A stretch of 64,000 bases of DNA from Plotosus lineatus (lineage: Eukaryota > Chordata > Actinopteri > Siluriformes > Plotosidae): contig CM045729.1 of assembly GCA_024760905.1 (NCBI GenBank), forward strand, positions 79,134,050 through 79,198,049. Direction: 5' to 3'. The notes beneath the pieces were generated by a model, which saw only the letters and a program-made list of their open reading frames with translations, was not told the DNA's origin and made no database searches. Positions 1-11,037 of the stretch are shown here, piece after piece. Both the position numbers and the translations under genes were made by a program. Positions within the stretch are counted from its first letter, which is position 1, and the number at the start of each line of letters is the position of its first letter.

Positions 1-620
1 AGCAGCTACAATCCACACCTGATACTTTCTTCCTCTACCTGGCATTCTGAATATGTAAATGTCATGCAACTGAACACCCTTCCCTTTAAGAAACAGGGCA
101 AGTCAATGTGGACATTGCTGATTGGTTAACCGTTTGTGCGTGGTGTTGCGGAATACAGTGGTTTGAGTGCTCACCCAAACTTAAAGGTAAGTAGACTATG
201 TTTAGCTTTGAGGAAACAGTGAGAAACACAGTTCTGTCCACAACTCACTCCCTGATCCACCAACAGTTAATGTTGGACAAAGCAAAGTCAATGAACACCA
301 TGGAGGACACAAGAGCACCATTGAGGATACAGGTGTAACGTTCCGCGGCATTGATTACGATATAATCTGCGTGACGTGGTGGGCATTTACGCGTGCCCTC
401 ACTGTTTCCTCACAGTTTCCTTATAGTTTGCGGAAAGGTACGCAAAAGAGTGCGTAGCAAAATTAATGAACATGTTTCATTTTTTGGGCCGGCAATTCCC
501 CTCAATGGCACTCATCTCGCTCATAGTTTACGCATTGTTCCCGTGATGGCGCTCACAATTCCCGCAAAGGTACTCACTTTTGCGTACCGTGGCGTACCAT
601 GAATGCGTACTAGTGTCAGG
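1..620 (+). mobile_element. PIF/Harbinger-like non-autonomous repeat, copy 1 (left end outside window)
   Basis: This stretch is repeated as a diverged copy at about 18180-18845. Shared blocks include the start (agctacaatccacacc versus agctagaattcacacc), the block around 'ggttaaccgtttgtgcgtgg' and the right end 'gtactagtgtcag..ctggc'. The second copy keeps a short frame reading WVRQWLTRRQQFGHYD, which resembles the N-terminal region of PIF/Harbinger (HARBI1-like) transposases. The class is therefore inferred from the sister copy. The apparent ORF inside (393-602) is not conserved as a frame between copies. Both copies end in ctggc followed by a TTA-containing flank, compatible with a 3 bp Harbinger target site, but the left end is not visible here. 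Confidence 0.45.
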
Positions 621-639
621 CTGGCTTTACACTAACAAT

Positions 640-850
640 ACTGCAACTAATACCATGACTACTATTAATGCTAACAATTCTAACACTAATCAAACTACTA
701 CTACTGTTACAAATATGAAGAATGATACTACTACTCATACCAATACCTCTACTACTAATGCTACTACTACTACTACTAATAATAATAATAATCTCTATTA
801 CTACTTATACCACCACTACCATTATTACTACTGTTACTACTACTCCTACT

Positions 851-885
<35 letters not shown>

Positions 886-947
886 TAATAATAATAATAA
901 TGATAAACTCTACTACTACTTATAACATCACTACCACTACTACTACT

Positions 948-984
<37 letters not shown>

Positions 985-1265
985 TTAATAATAATAATAA
1001 TCTCTATTACTACTTATACCACCACTACCATTATTACTACTGTTACTACTACTCCTACTATTAATAATAATAATAATAATAATAATAACAACAATAATAA
1101 TAATAATGATGATAAACTCTACTACTACTTATAACATCACTACCACTACTACTACTATTAATAATAATAATAATAATAATATTAATAATAATAATAATAA
1201 TAATAATCTCTATTACTACTTATACCACCACTACCATTATTACTACTGTTACTACTACTCCTACT

Positions 1266-1306
<41 letters not shown>

Positions 1307-1716
1307 CAACAACAATAATAATAATAATAATAATAATGATAAACTCTACTACTACTTATACCACCACTACCATTATTACTACTGTTACTACTACTCCTAC
1401 TATTAATAATAATAATAATAATAATAATAACAACAACAACAACAATAATAATAATAATAATAATAATGATAAACTCTACTACTACTTATACCACCACTAC
1501 CATTATTACTACTGTTACTACTACTCCTATTAATAATAATAATAATAATAACAACAATAATAATAATGATGATGATAAATTCTACTACTACTTATAACAT
1601 CACTACCACTACTACTACTACTACTAATAATAATAATCTCTATTACTACTTATACCACCACTACCATTATTACTACTGTTACTACTACTCCTACTATTAA
1701 TAATAATAATAATAAC

Positions 1717-1748
<32 letters not shown>

Positions 1749-1789
1749 TAAACTCTACTACTACTTATAACATCACTACCACTACTACT

Positions 1790-1823
<34 letters not shown>

Positions 1824-2112
1824 TCTACTACTACTTATGCCATCACCACAACTAATACTACTACTAATACTCCTGATATTTCTTATACTACCACCGCTAC
1901 TAATATTACTTATGCTAACACTACTGCAGCTAATACCATGACTATTATTAATATTACTAGTATACTAATACGACTAATTCCACAACTACTACTAATACTA
2001 CTCATTAATACCGATACAACCAATGCTACTATTACTACTGCTACTACCACTAGCATTAATAGTAACAATACCACTATTACTACTACCACCACCACCACTA
2101 CTACTAATGCTA
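640..2112. repeat. Triplet-repeat satellite with higher-order units
   Basis: About 1.45 kb is built almost entirely of triplets such as ACT, ATT, AAT, AAC and ACC. Pure (AAT)n runs alternate with a recurring complex block that contains 'ctctattactacttatacc', 'accattattactactgtt' and 'actcctactattaat', and a sister block with 'ataacatcactaccactact'. These composite units recur at roughly 100-250 bp spacing through about 1820, after which the array decays into looser triplets. The 3-base register is largely kept, which creates long low-complexity frames (Y/H/L or N/T rich) that are not genes. It directly abuts SINE-A at 2113. Confidence 0.9.
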
Positions 2113-2457
2113 CACTCATTCATTCGTTCATTCCTTCATTTTCTGAACCGCTTAATCCCAACTAAGGTCAAGGGGAGGCTGGCGCCCTTCTCAGCCAACT
2201 CTGGGTAGCACCCTGGACAGCTCACCAGGCCATCGCAGGGCAGAAACACGCTGATGGCTATGCATCCTTCTCTTGAAGAAAGTCAGCAATTGTTCTTTTA
2301 CTGTCTCTCACCATAGACAGTGCGACATAGCCGGCCTTTGATAACCCAGTTAGCTGCCCTTGGGGGAACAGCTGTGACAACTGTTGAGAGTGGTTCTTGA
2401 AACCCCAACCTTAGGATCGGTAATCCAGCACCTAAAACTGGGCCACCACTGCCCTGG
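2113..2457 (-). mobile_element. SINE-A, tail type 2 (SINE-C-like tail)
   Basis: Read on the minus strand, the tRNA-like head lies at the right end ('gccaccactgccc' reversed) and carries a decayed B box. The body holds the family landmarks for 'gataacccagttagctgc' and 'gtcagcaattgttctttt'. Left of 'gggcagaaacacgctgatgg' the sequence changes to the tail 'ctgaaccgcttaatccc', ending in ATTC-type repeats at 2113-2140. That tail is also the 3' end of SINE-C elsewhere in the window. Diverged, no clear TSD. Confidence 0.8.
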
Positions 2458-3540
2458 TTCCCTTATATACTAAATATAAATAGCTAATACATAATAGTAT
2501 AAAGTACTGTACGTTTATTGTGTAAAATGTGAGATTTCCATTTCAGGTGATTTTTTTTTTTTTTTTTTTTTTTAAATTTCATGCTGTGTTGAAACGGTAT
2601 CTCATCAGATCAAATCTGAATTTGCAGTATTGTTTAATTCTTCATGCTCAGGTTCACTTAATACTAAATATCTATACACACATACAGGGAGATTTCCGCC
2701 TGTCTCTGTTTACTCTGTGTTCATTTCAGCCATATTTGAATATGTTTAATATGGAAGAAGCCGCAGTACCATCGGAAATCGTGGGGGCAGTATGACAAGT
2801 ATTTCAAGCATGACACAAAGAAAGAACAAAGAATTTTTAAAGAATTTTGAAGGACCCATTTGAAACATCTATACAACGATTACAGCATCTACAACACTAC
2901 TTTTGCTGCAGTCTTTACAGGTTCATTATTATAACCATCCTTCCTCGTGGCTTTCCCTTTATATAGCTCCTTAGGCCTAGTTGAGAGCCTGGGGTAATGG
3001 GGACAAGCAATAGACATGACTCAGTCCCTGCTATGCTGCTGCCACACAATTGTTCTCGAAGTACTGAACAACTGCTGTGAGTTGGTCTTTCCATAGCTGG
3101 ACGTTTGAGTTCATGTCTTCACGGCTCTCAGGTGAAATGTTGCAGAATTTGAGTAAGAACATTGGGGTGTCCATGTGTCTTTTTTTTTTTTTTTTTTGTC
3201 TGTCTTGTGAATAAGCTCCCATCTTTCCCTGTACAACAAGTTTTTTTTTCAGAAGCATGGTGGTCTCCATCTTCAACATAAACCCCACCCATCCTCTGTA
3301 GGACCTGTGTATGGAATTTTGTCATACTGTTTAATTCTTAGAATTCTGTGAACCCTGGAAAAATCTTGGAAATTATTTTGTTTACATGCAAAATAATTTG
3401 TTTGTCTTCCTTGCTGGTAGAAGCTCTACGTTATGACATCATACAACGAAGAAGTTATTATGGCTGCAAGATAAACCATCAGTTTGGTATCAGTTTGAAC
3501 ACCAGCTTTTGGCAGTCACTCTCAGAGTGACTCACAATTA
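2458..3540. other. Unassigned intergenic sequence
   Basis: AT-rich sequence with poly-T tracts at about 2550-2572 and 3179-3197. A minus-strand frame at 3031-3288 runs through a lysine-rich tract created by the poly-T; I do not recognise it and give it no function. No other repeat or gene is recognised. Confidence 0.5.
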
Positions 3541-3682
3541 TCTTTTTTTTTTTTTTTTTTTTTTCAACCCAACTATATATAGTTGCTCAGGGGCCCAACA
3601 GCGATGATGGTGGGGATTGAACTGCTGACCTTCAGCTCAGTTACCCATCCACTTTATCCACTAAGCCACCTCTACCCCTGTG
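3541..3682 (-). mobile_element. tRNA-headed fish SINE fragment
   Basis: A poly-T tract (3543-3564) leads into 'ttgctcaggggcccaacag', then a reverse-complement B-box-like 'ggggattgaactgctgacc' and 'cactaagccacctctaccc'. This matches the 5' half, in reverse, of a tRNA-like SINE of the type at 51990-52190. Truncated; the head is on the right. Confidence 0.6.
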
Positions 3683-3942
3683 AGGATAGATGATGATTGC
3701 ATTTCATAAAGCTCCCAGATATTTGAATTTGGGCTCCTGATAGTTCTTGGAACAAGGCTGAGTGGAACATATGGCTCAACTCATGTAGATTTTTTTTAAC
3801 CATTATAAGGAAAGGGAAAATAAATGGGCACAATTTTGTAAACAAAAGCAAGATATTCTGCAAGAAAAATTTCTACATCTTTCTGGTTACTGGTGTGTTG
3901 ACATGCTTCTGGCATCACTGGCCCTTGTATCCGCTCTCTCTT

Positions 3943-4187
3943 AGCGAGGGCAGAATGCCTTCTGGACGGCTCACCGGCCATCGCGGGGCAGAAACACGCT
4001 GAAGGCTATGTAGCTACTCTTGTCAAAAGTCAGCAATGGTTCTTTTACATGAACCTCTCACCATAGAAAGTGAGAGACATGGACGGCCTTTGATAACCCA
4101 GTTAGATGCACTGCGGGGGACAGTGACAACCCATGGAGAGTGGGGCTTGAACCCCAACCTTAGGATCAGTGATCCAGCACCTTTTAC
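3943..4187 (-). mobile_element. SINE-A, tail type 2, 3'-truncated
   Basis: It starts inside the SINE-C-like tail ('gcgagggcagaatgcc') and runs through 'ggggcagaaacacgctgaag', the body landmark 'gtcagcaatggttctttt' and a reverse B box 'cttgaaccccaacc' to 'gatccagcacctttt'. The tail switch falls at the same point as in the other type 2 copies. Confidence 0.8.
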
Positions 4188-4411
4188 AATTTCACAAATT
4201 TGAATTAATCAAAAGTCAGTACATACATTCTACTCGTAAATCTAATTACATGGACAGGCATGTCCAAACTTTCGATTGGCACGGCATGTCTGATCAATAA
4301 ATAAACATACAGTCCTTAGAATAGTATGTCAATTATCGTCACACCTAGACTTCAAGAAGTGATGCTAGTCAAAACTACACATGGACATTCCACATGTATC
4401 CATTAACCACT

Positions 4412-4748
4412 GAGGGCAGTGTTGGTCTAGTGGTATAGGGCGCTGGATCGCTGATCCTAAGGTTGAGGGTTCGAGTCCCACTCTCCACAAGGTTGTCACT
4501 GTCCCCCCCAGTGCAGCTAACTGGGTTATCAAAGGTGGGCCATGTCTCTCACTGTCTATGGTGAGATGTTCATGTAAAAGAACCATTGCTGACTTTGGTA
4601 AAGAGTAGCTGCAAAGCCGTCAGCGTGTTTCTGTCCCTTGCTAAAAGGGTTGTGACAGGAAGGGCATCCGACATAAAAACCTATACCAAGTCAGATGTGT
4701 GAATCTCCACTGTGGAGACCCAGGGGTGAAAGGAAAAATCCGAAATGA
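4412..4748 (+). mobile_element. SINE-A, tail type 1 (RTE tail), full length
   Basis: The plus-strand head begins 'gggcagtgttggtctagtgg' (A box) followed by B box 'ggttcgagtcc' about 45 bases on, typical spacing for a tRNA-derived pol III promoter. The body follows. Then comes 'gttgtgacaggaagggcatc', which is close to the 5' UTR of the RTE LINE at 7981-8005. The 3' end ('ggggtgaaaggaaaaatccg') is a decayed form of the LINE 3' terminus. Length about 335 bp. Confidence 0.88.
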
Positions 4749-6186
4749 AATCTCTCTCACCCCAGAACACCTCAAGAAGCACACGCTCCTTTCTCTTAAT
4801 TCTGGCATTTTATCAGCAATCCCATGCAGCTAATACTTTGTTTACCCACATACGACTTTTCCTGAAGCTTAGAAAGTCAACGGCAAGCTCTTTTGTCTCA
4901 TTGATATTCAGGAAGATGGTGGCTACGGCTCCATTTAGTACATATTCAGCTGGAGCAGAGGTGAACATGCTTTGCATAGGAACAACGTTCAATCATCTCG
5001 ATGATCAACAGGGAAAAAAAAAGTAACAGTTCCCACTGTGCATCTGGAAAAACCACTAAATCCTGGTTTGAGTTCACAGCTGAGGCAAAATGCCAGATAC
5101 CTGACTTGAATGTCAGAGCGCCTCAGATGTTCCACATGCACAAACTGCCTACTAATGAGCTCCTGCTTTTTAATAACTCAGCTTTATTCTTTCAACACTT
5201 CTTTTTTTAAAACAAACAAAACATTTGTCACAATCAAGTGATGCAAGACGAACCAAGACGCACACCTGCTGTGTCAGTATGAAACTGGACGAGAAGATCT
5301 AACGAGATACCTGTTACCTGAAAAACACTCCGAGTGTAGAATTGAGGTGTAATGTTCTGATAGATGGGAAAGTTTCTTTTCAAGTGTGTCGTGGTATAAA
5401 AAGACAAAGATCACAAAAAAAAAAAAAAAAAAAAAACGACACACTTCCGTACAATAGAAATATACAGCACCAGGCAAGAGCAGTGGTTGAATAAAAGATA
5501 TAGCACTATATATGGCAGAGAGACACAGCAGCTATAAAACACACCCGTGCTCTTAACTCTTCGAAAAGTCACCAGGAATCAACCATCAACTAGGAACGTG
5601 GAATCCGCCGACCTCATCAGACGCATGTAGCAGCAGCAGCACCTTGAGCACAACCGGATCGTGACCAGATAAAAGCATCTCAAATGGTACACAACTGTGT
5701 GATTGTTTCTGAAATCGAACACTGGCTCGAACCAGAACTGCCAAATCACAGCACAGTACCTCGCGTCTCAAAACACAGCATCCAGATTAGTATCAACTTC
5801 ACAGCAATGGTGCTGTATAACTGGCTTGCTCTCTCAGGATAATGAATAATTATGTGAGGTGGATATCGCTGAATAGTCGCCAAAAACAGAACACTGCGGG
5901 ATCTATTCGATTCAGAGACATCGCGAGAGCCTGAAGTGAATAATAATCTGATTATATACTACATAAAACACAAACTAAATCAAGAGCTGTCTTCCATAAC
6001 ATGTTTTAAACTCACTCTGAGCTTTCATACATACTACAAGGAAACACACACACACACACACACACACAAATTATTTTATGGTTTATTTCTCATCATTTTT
6101 TTCTAAAGCCTGATCATGATGATGACGCTGCCGGCAAAAACAATAAAAATTGTGAGTGTCCACTGTTGTAATTGAAACATTACTAT
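4749..6186. other. Unassigned intergenic sequence with simple repeats
   Basis: No transposon or gene is recognised. Simple tracts include a poly-A run at 5417-5438 and a (CA)n microsatellite at about 6041-6067. Short frames here have no features supporting coding function. Confidence 0.5.
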
Positions 6187-6386
6187 ACATTCATTCATTT
6201 TTTGAACCGCTTAATACTAATTAGGGTCACGGGGAGGCTGGCGCCCATCTCAGCCGACTTTGGGCGAGGGCAGAGTACATCCTGAATGCTCGCCAGGCCA
6301 TCACAGGGCAAAAAACACATTGACGGCGATGGAGCAACTCTAAACAAAAGTCAGCAATGGTGCTTTTACAGCCTCTCACCATAGAC

Positions 6387-7027
6387 CAGGGGTGTCAAAC
6401 TCGTGCCAGAAAGGGCCATGTGGCTGCAGGTTTTTGTTTCAACCAAGCAGCAGCACACCTGACTTTGCTCATTTAATCAACTCATCTGAGTCTTCAGGCC
6501 ACTGATTGGTCAATCTGTGTGCTCTGTACAGAGACTGACCAATCAACTGCCTGAACACTCAACTGTCTTCCTTTCGGCTTTTTCCCTTTTACTCGGGAGT
6601 CGCCACAGCGAATCATCTAATTCGCACGTTTGATTTGGCAGAGGTTTTTACGTCGGATGCCCTTCCTGTCACAACCCTTTTAGCAAGGGACAGAAACACG
6701 CTGACGACTTTGCAGCTACTCTTTACGAAAGTCAGCAATGGTTCTTTTACATGCCTCTCACCATAGACAGTGAGAGACATGGCCCGCCTTTGATAACCCA
6801 GTTAGCTGCACTGGGGGGGGGGGGGCAGTGACAACCCTCTGGAGAGTGGGACTCGAACCCCCAACCTTTGGATCAGCGATCCAGCGCCCTATACCACTAG
6901 ACCACCACTGCCCCTCCTGAACACTCAACTCAGTTGATTAAATGAGCAAAGTCAGGTGTGCTGCTGCTTGGTTGAAACAAAAACCTGCAGCTACATGGCC
7001 CTTTCTGGCACAAGTTTGACACCCCTG
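6387..7027. mobile_element. hAT-type MITE with 8 bp TSD
   Basis: The terminal inverted repeats begin 'caggggtgtcaaactcgtgc' on the left and, reverse-complemented, 'caggggtgtcaaacttgtgc' on the right. The inverted similarity extends for about 95 bases. The flanks carry a perfect 8 bp duplication, CCATAGAC, at 6379-6386 and 7028-7035. Termini CAGGGGTGTCAAAC with an 8 bp TSD are the hallmark of hAT elements. It has no coding capacity; without the nested SINE it is about 275 bp. Confidence 0.92.
6565..6915 (-). mobile_element. SINE-A, tail type 1, full length with 15 bp TSD
   Basis: A complete minus-strand copy sits inside the hAT MITE. It is flanked by a perfect 15 bp duplication, CCTGAACACTCAACT (6550-6564 and 6916-6930), as expected for LINE-mediated target-primed insertion. 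The 3' end on the left reads 'cctttcggctttttcccttt', the complement of the RTE LINE terminus. The head with reverse B box 'gggactcgaacccc' is on the right. The G-run at about 6811-6825 lies in the variable stretch between head and body. Confidence 0.95.
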
Positions 7028-7414
7028 CCATAGACAGTGAGCGACATGGCCGGCCTTTGATAATCCAGTTATTTGCACTGGGAGGGCAGCAGTTACAACC
7101 TTGTGGAGAGTGGGACTCAAACCCACAACCTTAGGATCAGCAATCCAGTGTCTTACCCCCAGGCTACCACTGCCCCTGAACCATTATCATTCTGGATAAT
7201 ATCAATCTCGAGAGGCAGACAAATCAGATTGTGGCGTTCCCATGTATGCTTTTCATGGACATTATACACGGTGTACATTTTAATAGATGCTTAAAATAAA
7301 TTCTCAAAACAAACAAACAGAAACTCCTGGTCGGTCACAGCCATGATTCTGAAATCTGAGAAATTCAGGTCATAAAGGAGCCCACATGTCATTACAGTTC
7401 ACGTGTGTAAAAAT

Positions 7415-7763
7415 TCATTCATTCATTCTTTTTCTGTAACCGCTTAATCTTAATTAGGGTCGCGGGGGGGCTTGCGGCCATCGCGGCTGACTCCGGGTGA
7501 CGGCAGAGAACACCCTGGACAGCTCGCCAGGCCATCACAGGGCAGAAACACGCCGATAGCCATGCAGCTCCTCTTGTCGAAAGTCAGCAATGGTTCTTTT
7601 ATGTGAACCTCTCACCATAGACAGTGACAGACATGGCCGGCCTTTGATAACCCAGTTAGCAGCACTGGGGGAACAGCAGTGACAACCCACTGAGAGTGGG
7701 GCTTGAACCCCCAACCATAGGACCAGAGATCCAGCACCTTTAGCACCAGGCTACCACTGGCCG
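7415..7763 (-). mobile_element. SINE-A, tail type 2, full length with 12 bp TSD
   Basis: Flanked by the perfect duplication GTGTGTAAAAAT (7403-7414 and 7764-7775). The left end is the SINE-C-like tail ('ctgtaaccgcttaatctta') preceded by ATTC repeats. The body and tRNA-like head follow to the right. The TSD encloses head and tail together, so this chimera was mobilised as one unit. Confidence 0.92.
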
Positions 7764-8220
7764 GTGTGTAAAAATAAACCATAAATATCTTTGTTTTTCT
7801 TGTGTTTCTGGGGAGTTTTAGTAAAACGAACTTCTCCTGTCTTGGTGAATATCATCAATATTCCTGTTCAACGATACTTTGGCGAAGAATTTTTAAATAT
7901 ACAATGCAGCCGTGAGGGGGGGGGCACAAACCAGTGTCTCTCCCTCACGCCGGTCCCAAGCCCGGATAAATGCAGAGGGTTGCGTCAGGAAGGGCATCCG
8001 GTGTAAAACAAATGCCAAATAAACTATGCGAATCACAAGAAAGAATGACATACCGGATCGGTCGAGGCCCGGGTTAACAACGACCGCCATCAGTGCCGTC
8101 AACCAACAGGGTGCTAATGGAAATTGGACTACTGTTGGTCGAAGACGTCGAAGAAGGAGAGAGGCGGAGGCGTGTCCGTTGCCAGAGAGAGAAGAGGAAA
8201 GGCATGAGTCTAGGACTGAA

Positions 8221-8934
8221 AGTAGGGACTTTGAATATTGGAACTATGACAGGAAAAAGGTAGAGAGCTGGCTGACATGATGCAGAGGAGGAAGGTGGAC
8301 ATACTGTGTGTTCAGGAGACCAGGTGGAAAGGTCGCAAGGCTAGAAGCATAGGAGCAGGGTTTAAGCTGTTTTATCACGGTGTGGATGGGAAGAGAAATG
8401 GGCGCCGGAGTCATCTTGAAGGAGGAGTTTGCCAGGAATGTTCTAGAAGTGAAAAGAGTGTCAGACAGAGTGATGAGTCTCAAGTTAGAAATTAAAGGTG
8501 TGATGGTCAATGTTGGTAGTGCTTATGCCCCACAGACAGGATGAGCGAGAAGAGAAGGAGAGATTCTGGAGGAGTTAGATGAAGTGATGCAGAGTACCCC
8601 CAGAGGTGAAAGAGTGGTCATTGGGGCAGACTTCAATGGACATGTTGGTGCAGGAAACAGAGGGGACGAGGAAGTGATGGGTAGGTTTGGTATCCAGGAC
8701 AGGAACGCAGAAGGACAGATGTTGGTAGATTTTGCAAAAAGGATGGAAATGGCTGTGGTGAATACTTTCTTCCAGAAGAGAGGAGCATAGGGTGACTTAT
8801 AAAAGTGGAGGTAGGAGCACACAGGTAGACTACATGCTGGTGCATGTAATTTAAAGGAAGTCAGTGACTGCAAAGTAGTAGCGGTGAGAGTGTTGCCAAA
8901 CAGCATAGGATGGTGGTGTGCAGGATGATGCTGA
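8221..8934 (+). pseudogene. RTE LINE endonuclease domain (frameshifted)
   Basis: This is the apurinic/apyrimidinic-type endonuclease that nicks target DNA for LINE insertion. In successive frames I read [13 protein letters not shown] (the conserved glutamate motif, about 8298-8336), then VVIGADFNGHVG (GDFN-like motif, about 8617-8652) and a residue of the 'STQVDY' region near 8818. The frame breaks at least between 8280, 8500, 8584 and 8790, so no intact enzyme is made. The start is unclear because the N-terminal frame (8026-8280, arginine-rich) is itself shifted. Confidence 0.82.
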
Positions 8935-11007
8935 TGGTGAGGAAGGTGAAGAAGGCAAAGGCAGAGCAGAAGACAAAGTGGTGGAAGTTGAAAAGGAAGA
9001 GTGTCGGGTTGTCTTCAAGGAGGAGTTGAAACAGGCTTTGGGTGGTCAGGAAGTGCTTCCAGATGACTGGACAACTACAGCGAATGTGATCAGGGAGACG
9101 GGTAGGAGAATACTTGGTGTGGCATCTGGAAGGAAAGTAGATAAGGAGACTTGGTGGTGGAATGAGGAAGTGCAGGAGTGTGTACAAAGGAAAAGATTAG
9201 CTAAGAAGAAGTGGGACATTGACAAAACCGAAGAGAGTAAACAGGAGTACAGGGAGACACAGCGTAAGGCAAAGGTAGCAGTGTCAAAGGCCAAACAGAG
9301 CGAGTTTGATGACTTGTATGCTCGGTTGGAAAGTAAGGAGGGAGAAAATGATTTATACAGGTTGGCACAGCAGAGAGAAATAGAGATGGGAAGGACGTGC
9401 AGCAAGTTAGATTGATAAAGGACAGAGAGGGAAATGTATTGACTGATGACAGAAGTGTGCTGGGAAGATGGAAAGAGTACTTTGAAGAGCTGATGAATGA
9501 GGAAAATGAGAGAGAAAAGAGTAGAAGAGGTGACTGTTGAGGACCAGGAAGTAGCAAAGATTAGTAAGGGTGAAGTGAGGAGGGCATTGAAGAGGATGAA
9601 GAATGGAAAGGCAGTTGGTCCTGATGACATACCGGTGGAGGTATGGAAGTGTCTAGGAGAGGTAGCAGTAGATTTTCTGACAAGAACATTTAACAAGGTC
9701 TTAGAGAGTGAGAGGATGCCAGAGGAATGGAGGAGAAGTGTGCTGGTGCCCATTTTTAAGAACAAGGAGACGTGCAGAGTTGTGGCAACTACAGAGGGAT
9801 AAAGTTGATGAGCCATACGATGAAGTTATGGGAAAGAATAGTGGAAGCTAGACTAAGGGCAGAGGTCAGCATTTGTAAACAACAGTTTGGTTTCATGCCC
9901 AGAAAGAGCACCACAGATGCAGTGTTTGCCTTGAGGATGTTAATGGAGAAGTACAGAGAAGGTCAGAGCTGCATTGTGCCTTTGTGGATCTGGAGAAAGC
10001 ATATGACAGGGTGCTGAGAGAAGAACTGTGGTATTGCATGAGGAAGTCTGGAGTGGCAGAGAAGTATGTTAGAGTGGTGCAGGACATGTATGAGAGATGT
10101 AAGACAGTGGTGAGGTGTGCTGTCGGTGTGACAGAAGAGTTCAAGGTGGAGGTGGGACTGCATCAAGGGTCAGCTCTCAGCCCCTTCTTGTTCGCTATGG
10201 TGATGGACAGGCTGACAGACGAGGTTAGACAAGATTCCCCATGGACTATGATGTTTGCAGATGACATTGCAATCTGTAGTGAGAGCAGAGAACAAGTGCA
10301 GGAAAATCTAGAGAGGTGGAGGTATGCCCTGGAAAGGAGGGGAATGAAGATTAGCCTCAGTAAGACAGAATACATGTGCATGAATGCCAAGGACCAAAGA
10401 GGAACGGTGAGATTACAGGGAGCAGAGATAAGAAAAGTGGAGGATTTTAAGTACTTAGGCTCAACAATCCAGAGCAATGGAGAGTGTGGAAAAGAGGTCA
10501 AGAAGCGTGTGCAGGCAGGTTGGAATGGTTGGAGAAAAGTGTCCGTGTGATGTGTGATAGGAGGGTATCGGCAAAATGAAAGGAAAAGTGTACAAGACGG
10601 TGTTGAGGCCAACGATGCTGTATGGGTTAGAAACAGTGGCCCTGGGGAAAAGACAGGAGGCAGAGTTGGAGGTAGCAGAGATGAAAATGTTGAGGTTCTC
10701 TTTGGGAGTAACGAGGATGGATAGGATTAGGAATGAGCACGTCAGAGGGACAGCACATGTTAGATGTTTTGGAGACAAAGTCAGAGAGGCTAGATTGAGA
10801 TGGTTTGGACATGTACAGAGGAGGGATAGTGAGTATATTGGTAATAGGATGCTGAGGCTGGAACTACCAGGCAAAAGGCCTAGAGGAAGACCAAAGAGAC
10901 GATTCATGGATGTGGTAAAGGAGGACATGAAGGTCGTTGGTGTAAGAGAAGAAGATGCAAAGGATAGGGTGAGATGGAGGCAGATGATTCGCTGTGGCGA
11001 CCCCTGA
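8918..11007 (+). pseudogene. RTE LINE reverse transcriptase and C-terminal region (frameshifted)
   Basis: A linker rich in K/E/R (8918-9415) is followed by the RT. GKAVGPDDIPVEVWK (about 9610-9654) is the N-terminal RT motif. The active site is FADDIAICSE (about 10255-10284), and YLGSTIQSN lies near 10453. The last frame (10576-11007) contains WFGHVQRRDSEYIG and a basic [14 protein letters not shown] motif and stops just before the 3' terminus. At least five frame changes separate these blocks. The catalytic DD is present, but the gene is dead. Confidence 0.85.
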
Positions 11008-11037
11008 AGGGAAAAGCCGAAAGGAAAAGAAGAGGAG

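Larger units (their letters stand above)
6187..7176 (-). mobile_element. SINE-A, tail type 2, split by a hAT MITE
   Basis: The left part (6187-6386) holds the type 2 tail 'gaaccgcttaatactaatta' and part of the body. The right part (7028-7176) resumes with 'ccatagacagtgagcgacat' and reaches the head 'ctaccactgcccc'. Between them lies a hAT MITE. The host SINE is continuous if the insertion and one copy of the 8 bp duplication are removed, so this is the oldest layer of a three-level nest. Confidence 0.88.
7903..11037 (+). mobile_element. RTE-type LINE, copy 1, near full length
   Basis: The element begins 'aatgcagccgtgaggg' with a 5' UTR containing 'gcgtcaggaagggcatccgg', then an endonuclease region, a linker, a reverse transcriptase and a C-terminal region. 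It ends in a short 3' terminus 'cgacccctgaagggaaaagc' followed by a GAAAAGAAGA-type tail. The length of about 3.1 kb and single compact reading unit fit the RTE clade. Similar AT-rich words flank both ends (ttttaaatatac on the left, ttttatatac on the right), a possible but imperfect TSD. The same family recurs at 20356, 29140, 32695, 39530 and 61461. Confidence 0.9.

Noticed and set aside
393..602. 69-codon plus-strand frame and a similar one at 18610-18816
   Set aside because: Both lie in the Harbinger-like repeat; the frame is present in both copies but has no domain, and the surrounding frame (WVRQWL...) is different. Treated as a repeat artefact.
722..1533. Asparagine/tyrosine/threonine-rich frames
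   Set aside because: They are produced by the triplet satellite and have no non-repetitive content.
640..2112. CRISPR-like array
   Set aside because: There are repeated blocks with variable spacers, but the blocks are low-complexity triplets in a eukaryotic context, with no uniform repeat length and no cas genes.
3031..3288. 85-codon minus-strand frame
   Set aside because: It crosses a lysine tract made by a poly-T run, is matched by an overlapping frame in another phase, and has no recognisable domain.
4412..4490. tRNA gene at the head of SINE-A
   Set aside because: The same head occurs in about ten copies joined to the same body, and several have retroposition TSDs.
8523..10928. Long minus-strand serine/leucine/threonine-rich frames (up to 256 codons)
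   Set aside because: They lie opposite the RTE LINE coding strand, where purine-rich coding gives stop-poor antisense frames. The plus strand carries the RT motifs.
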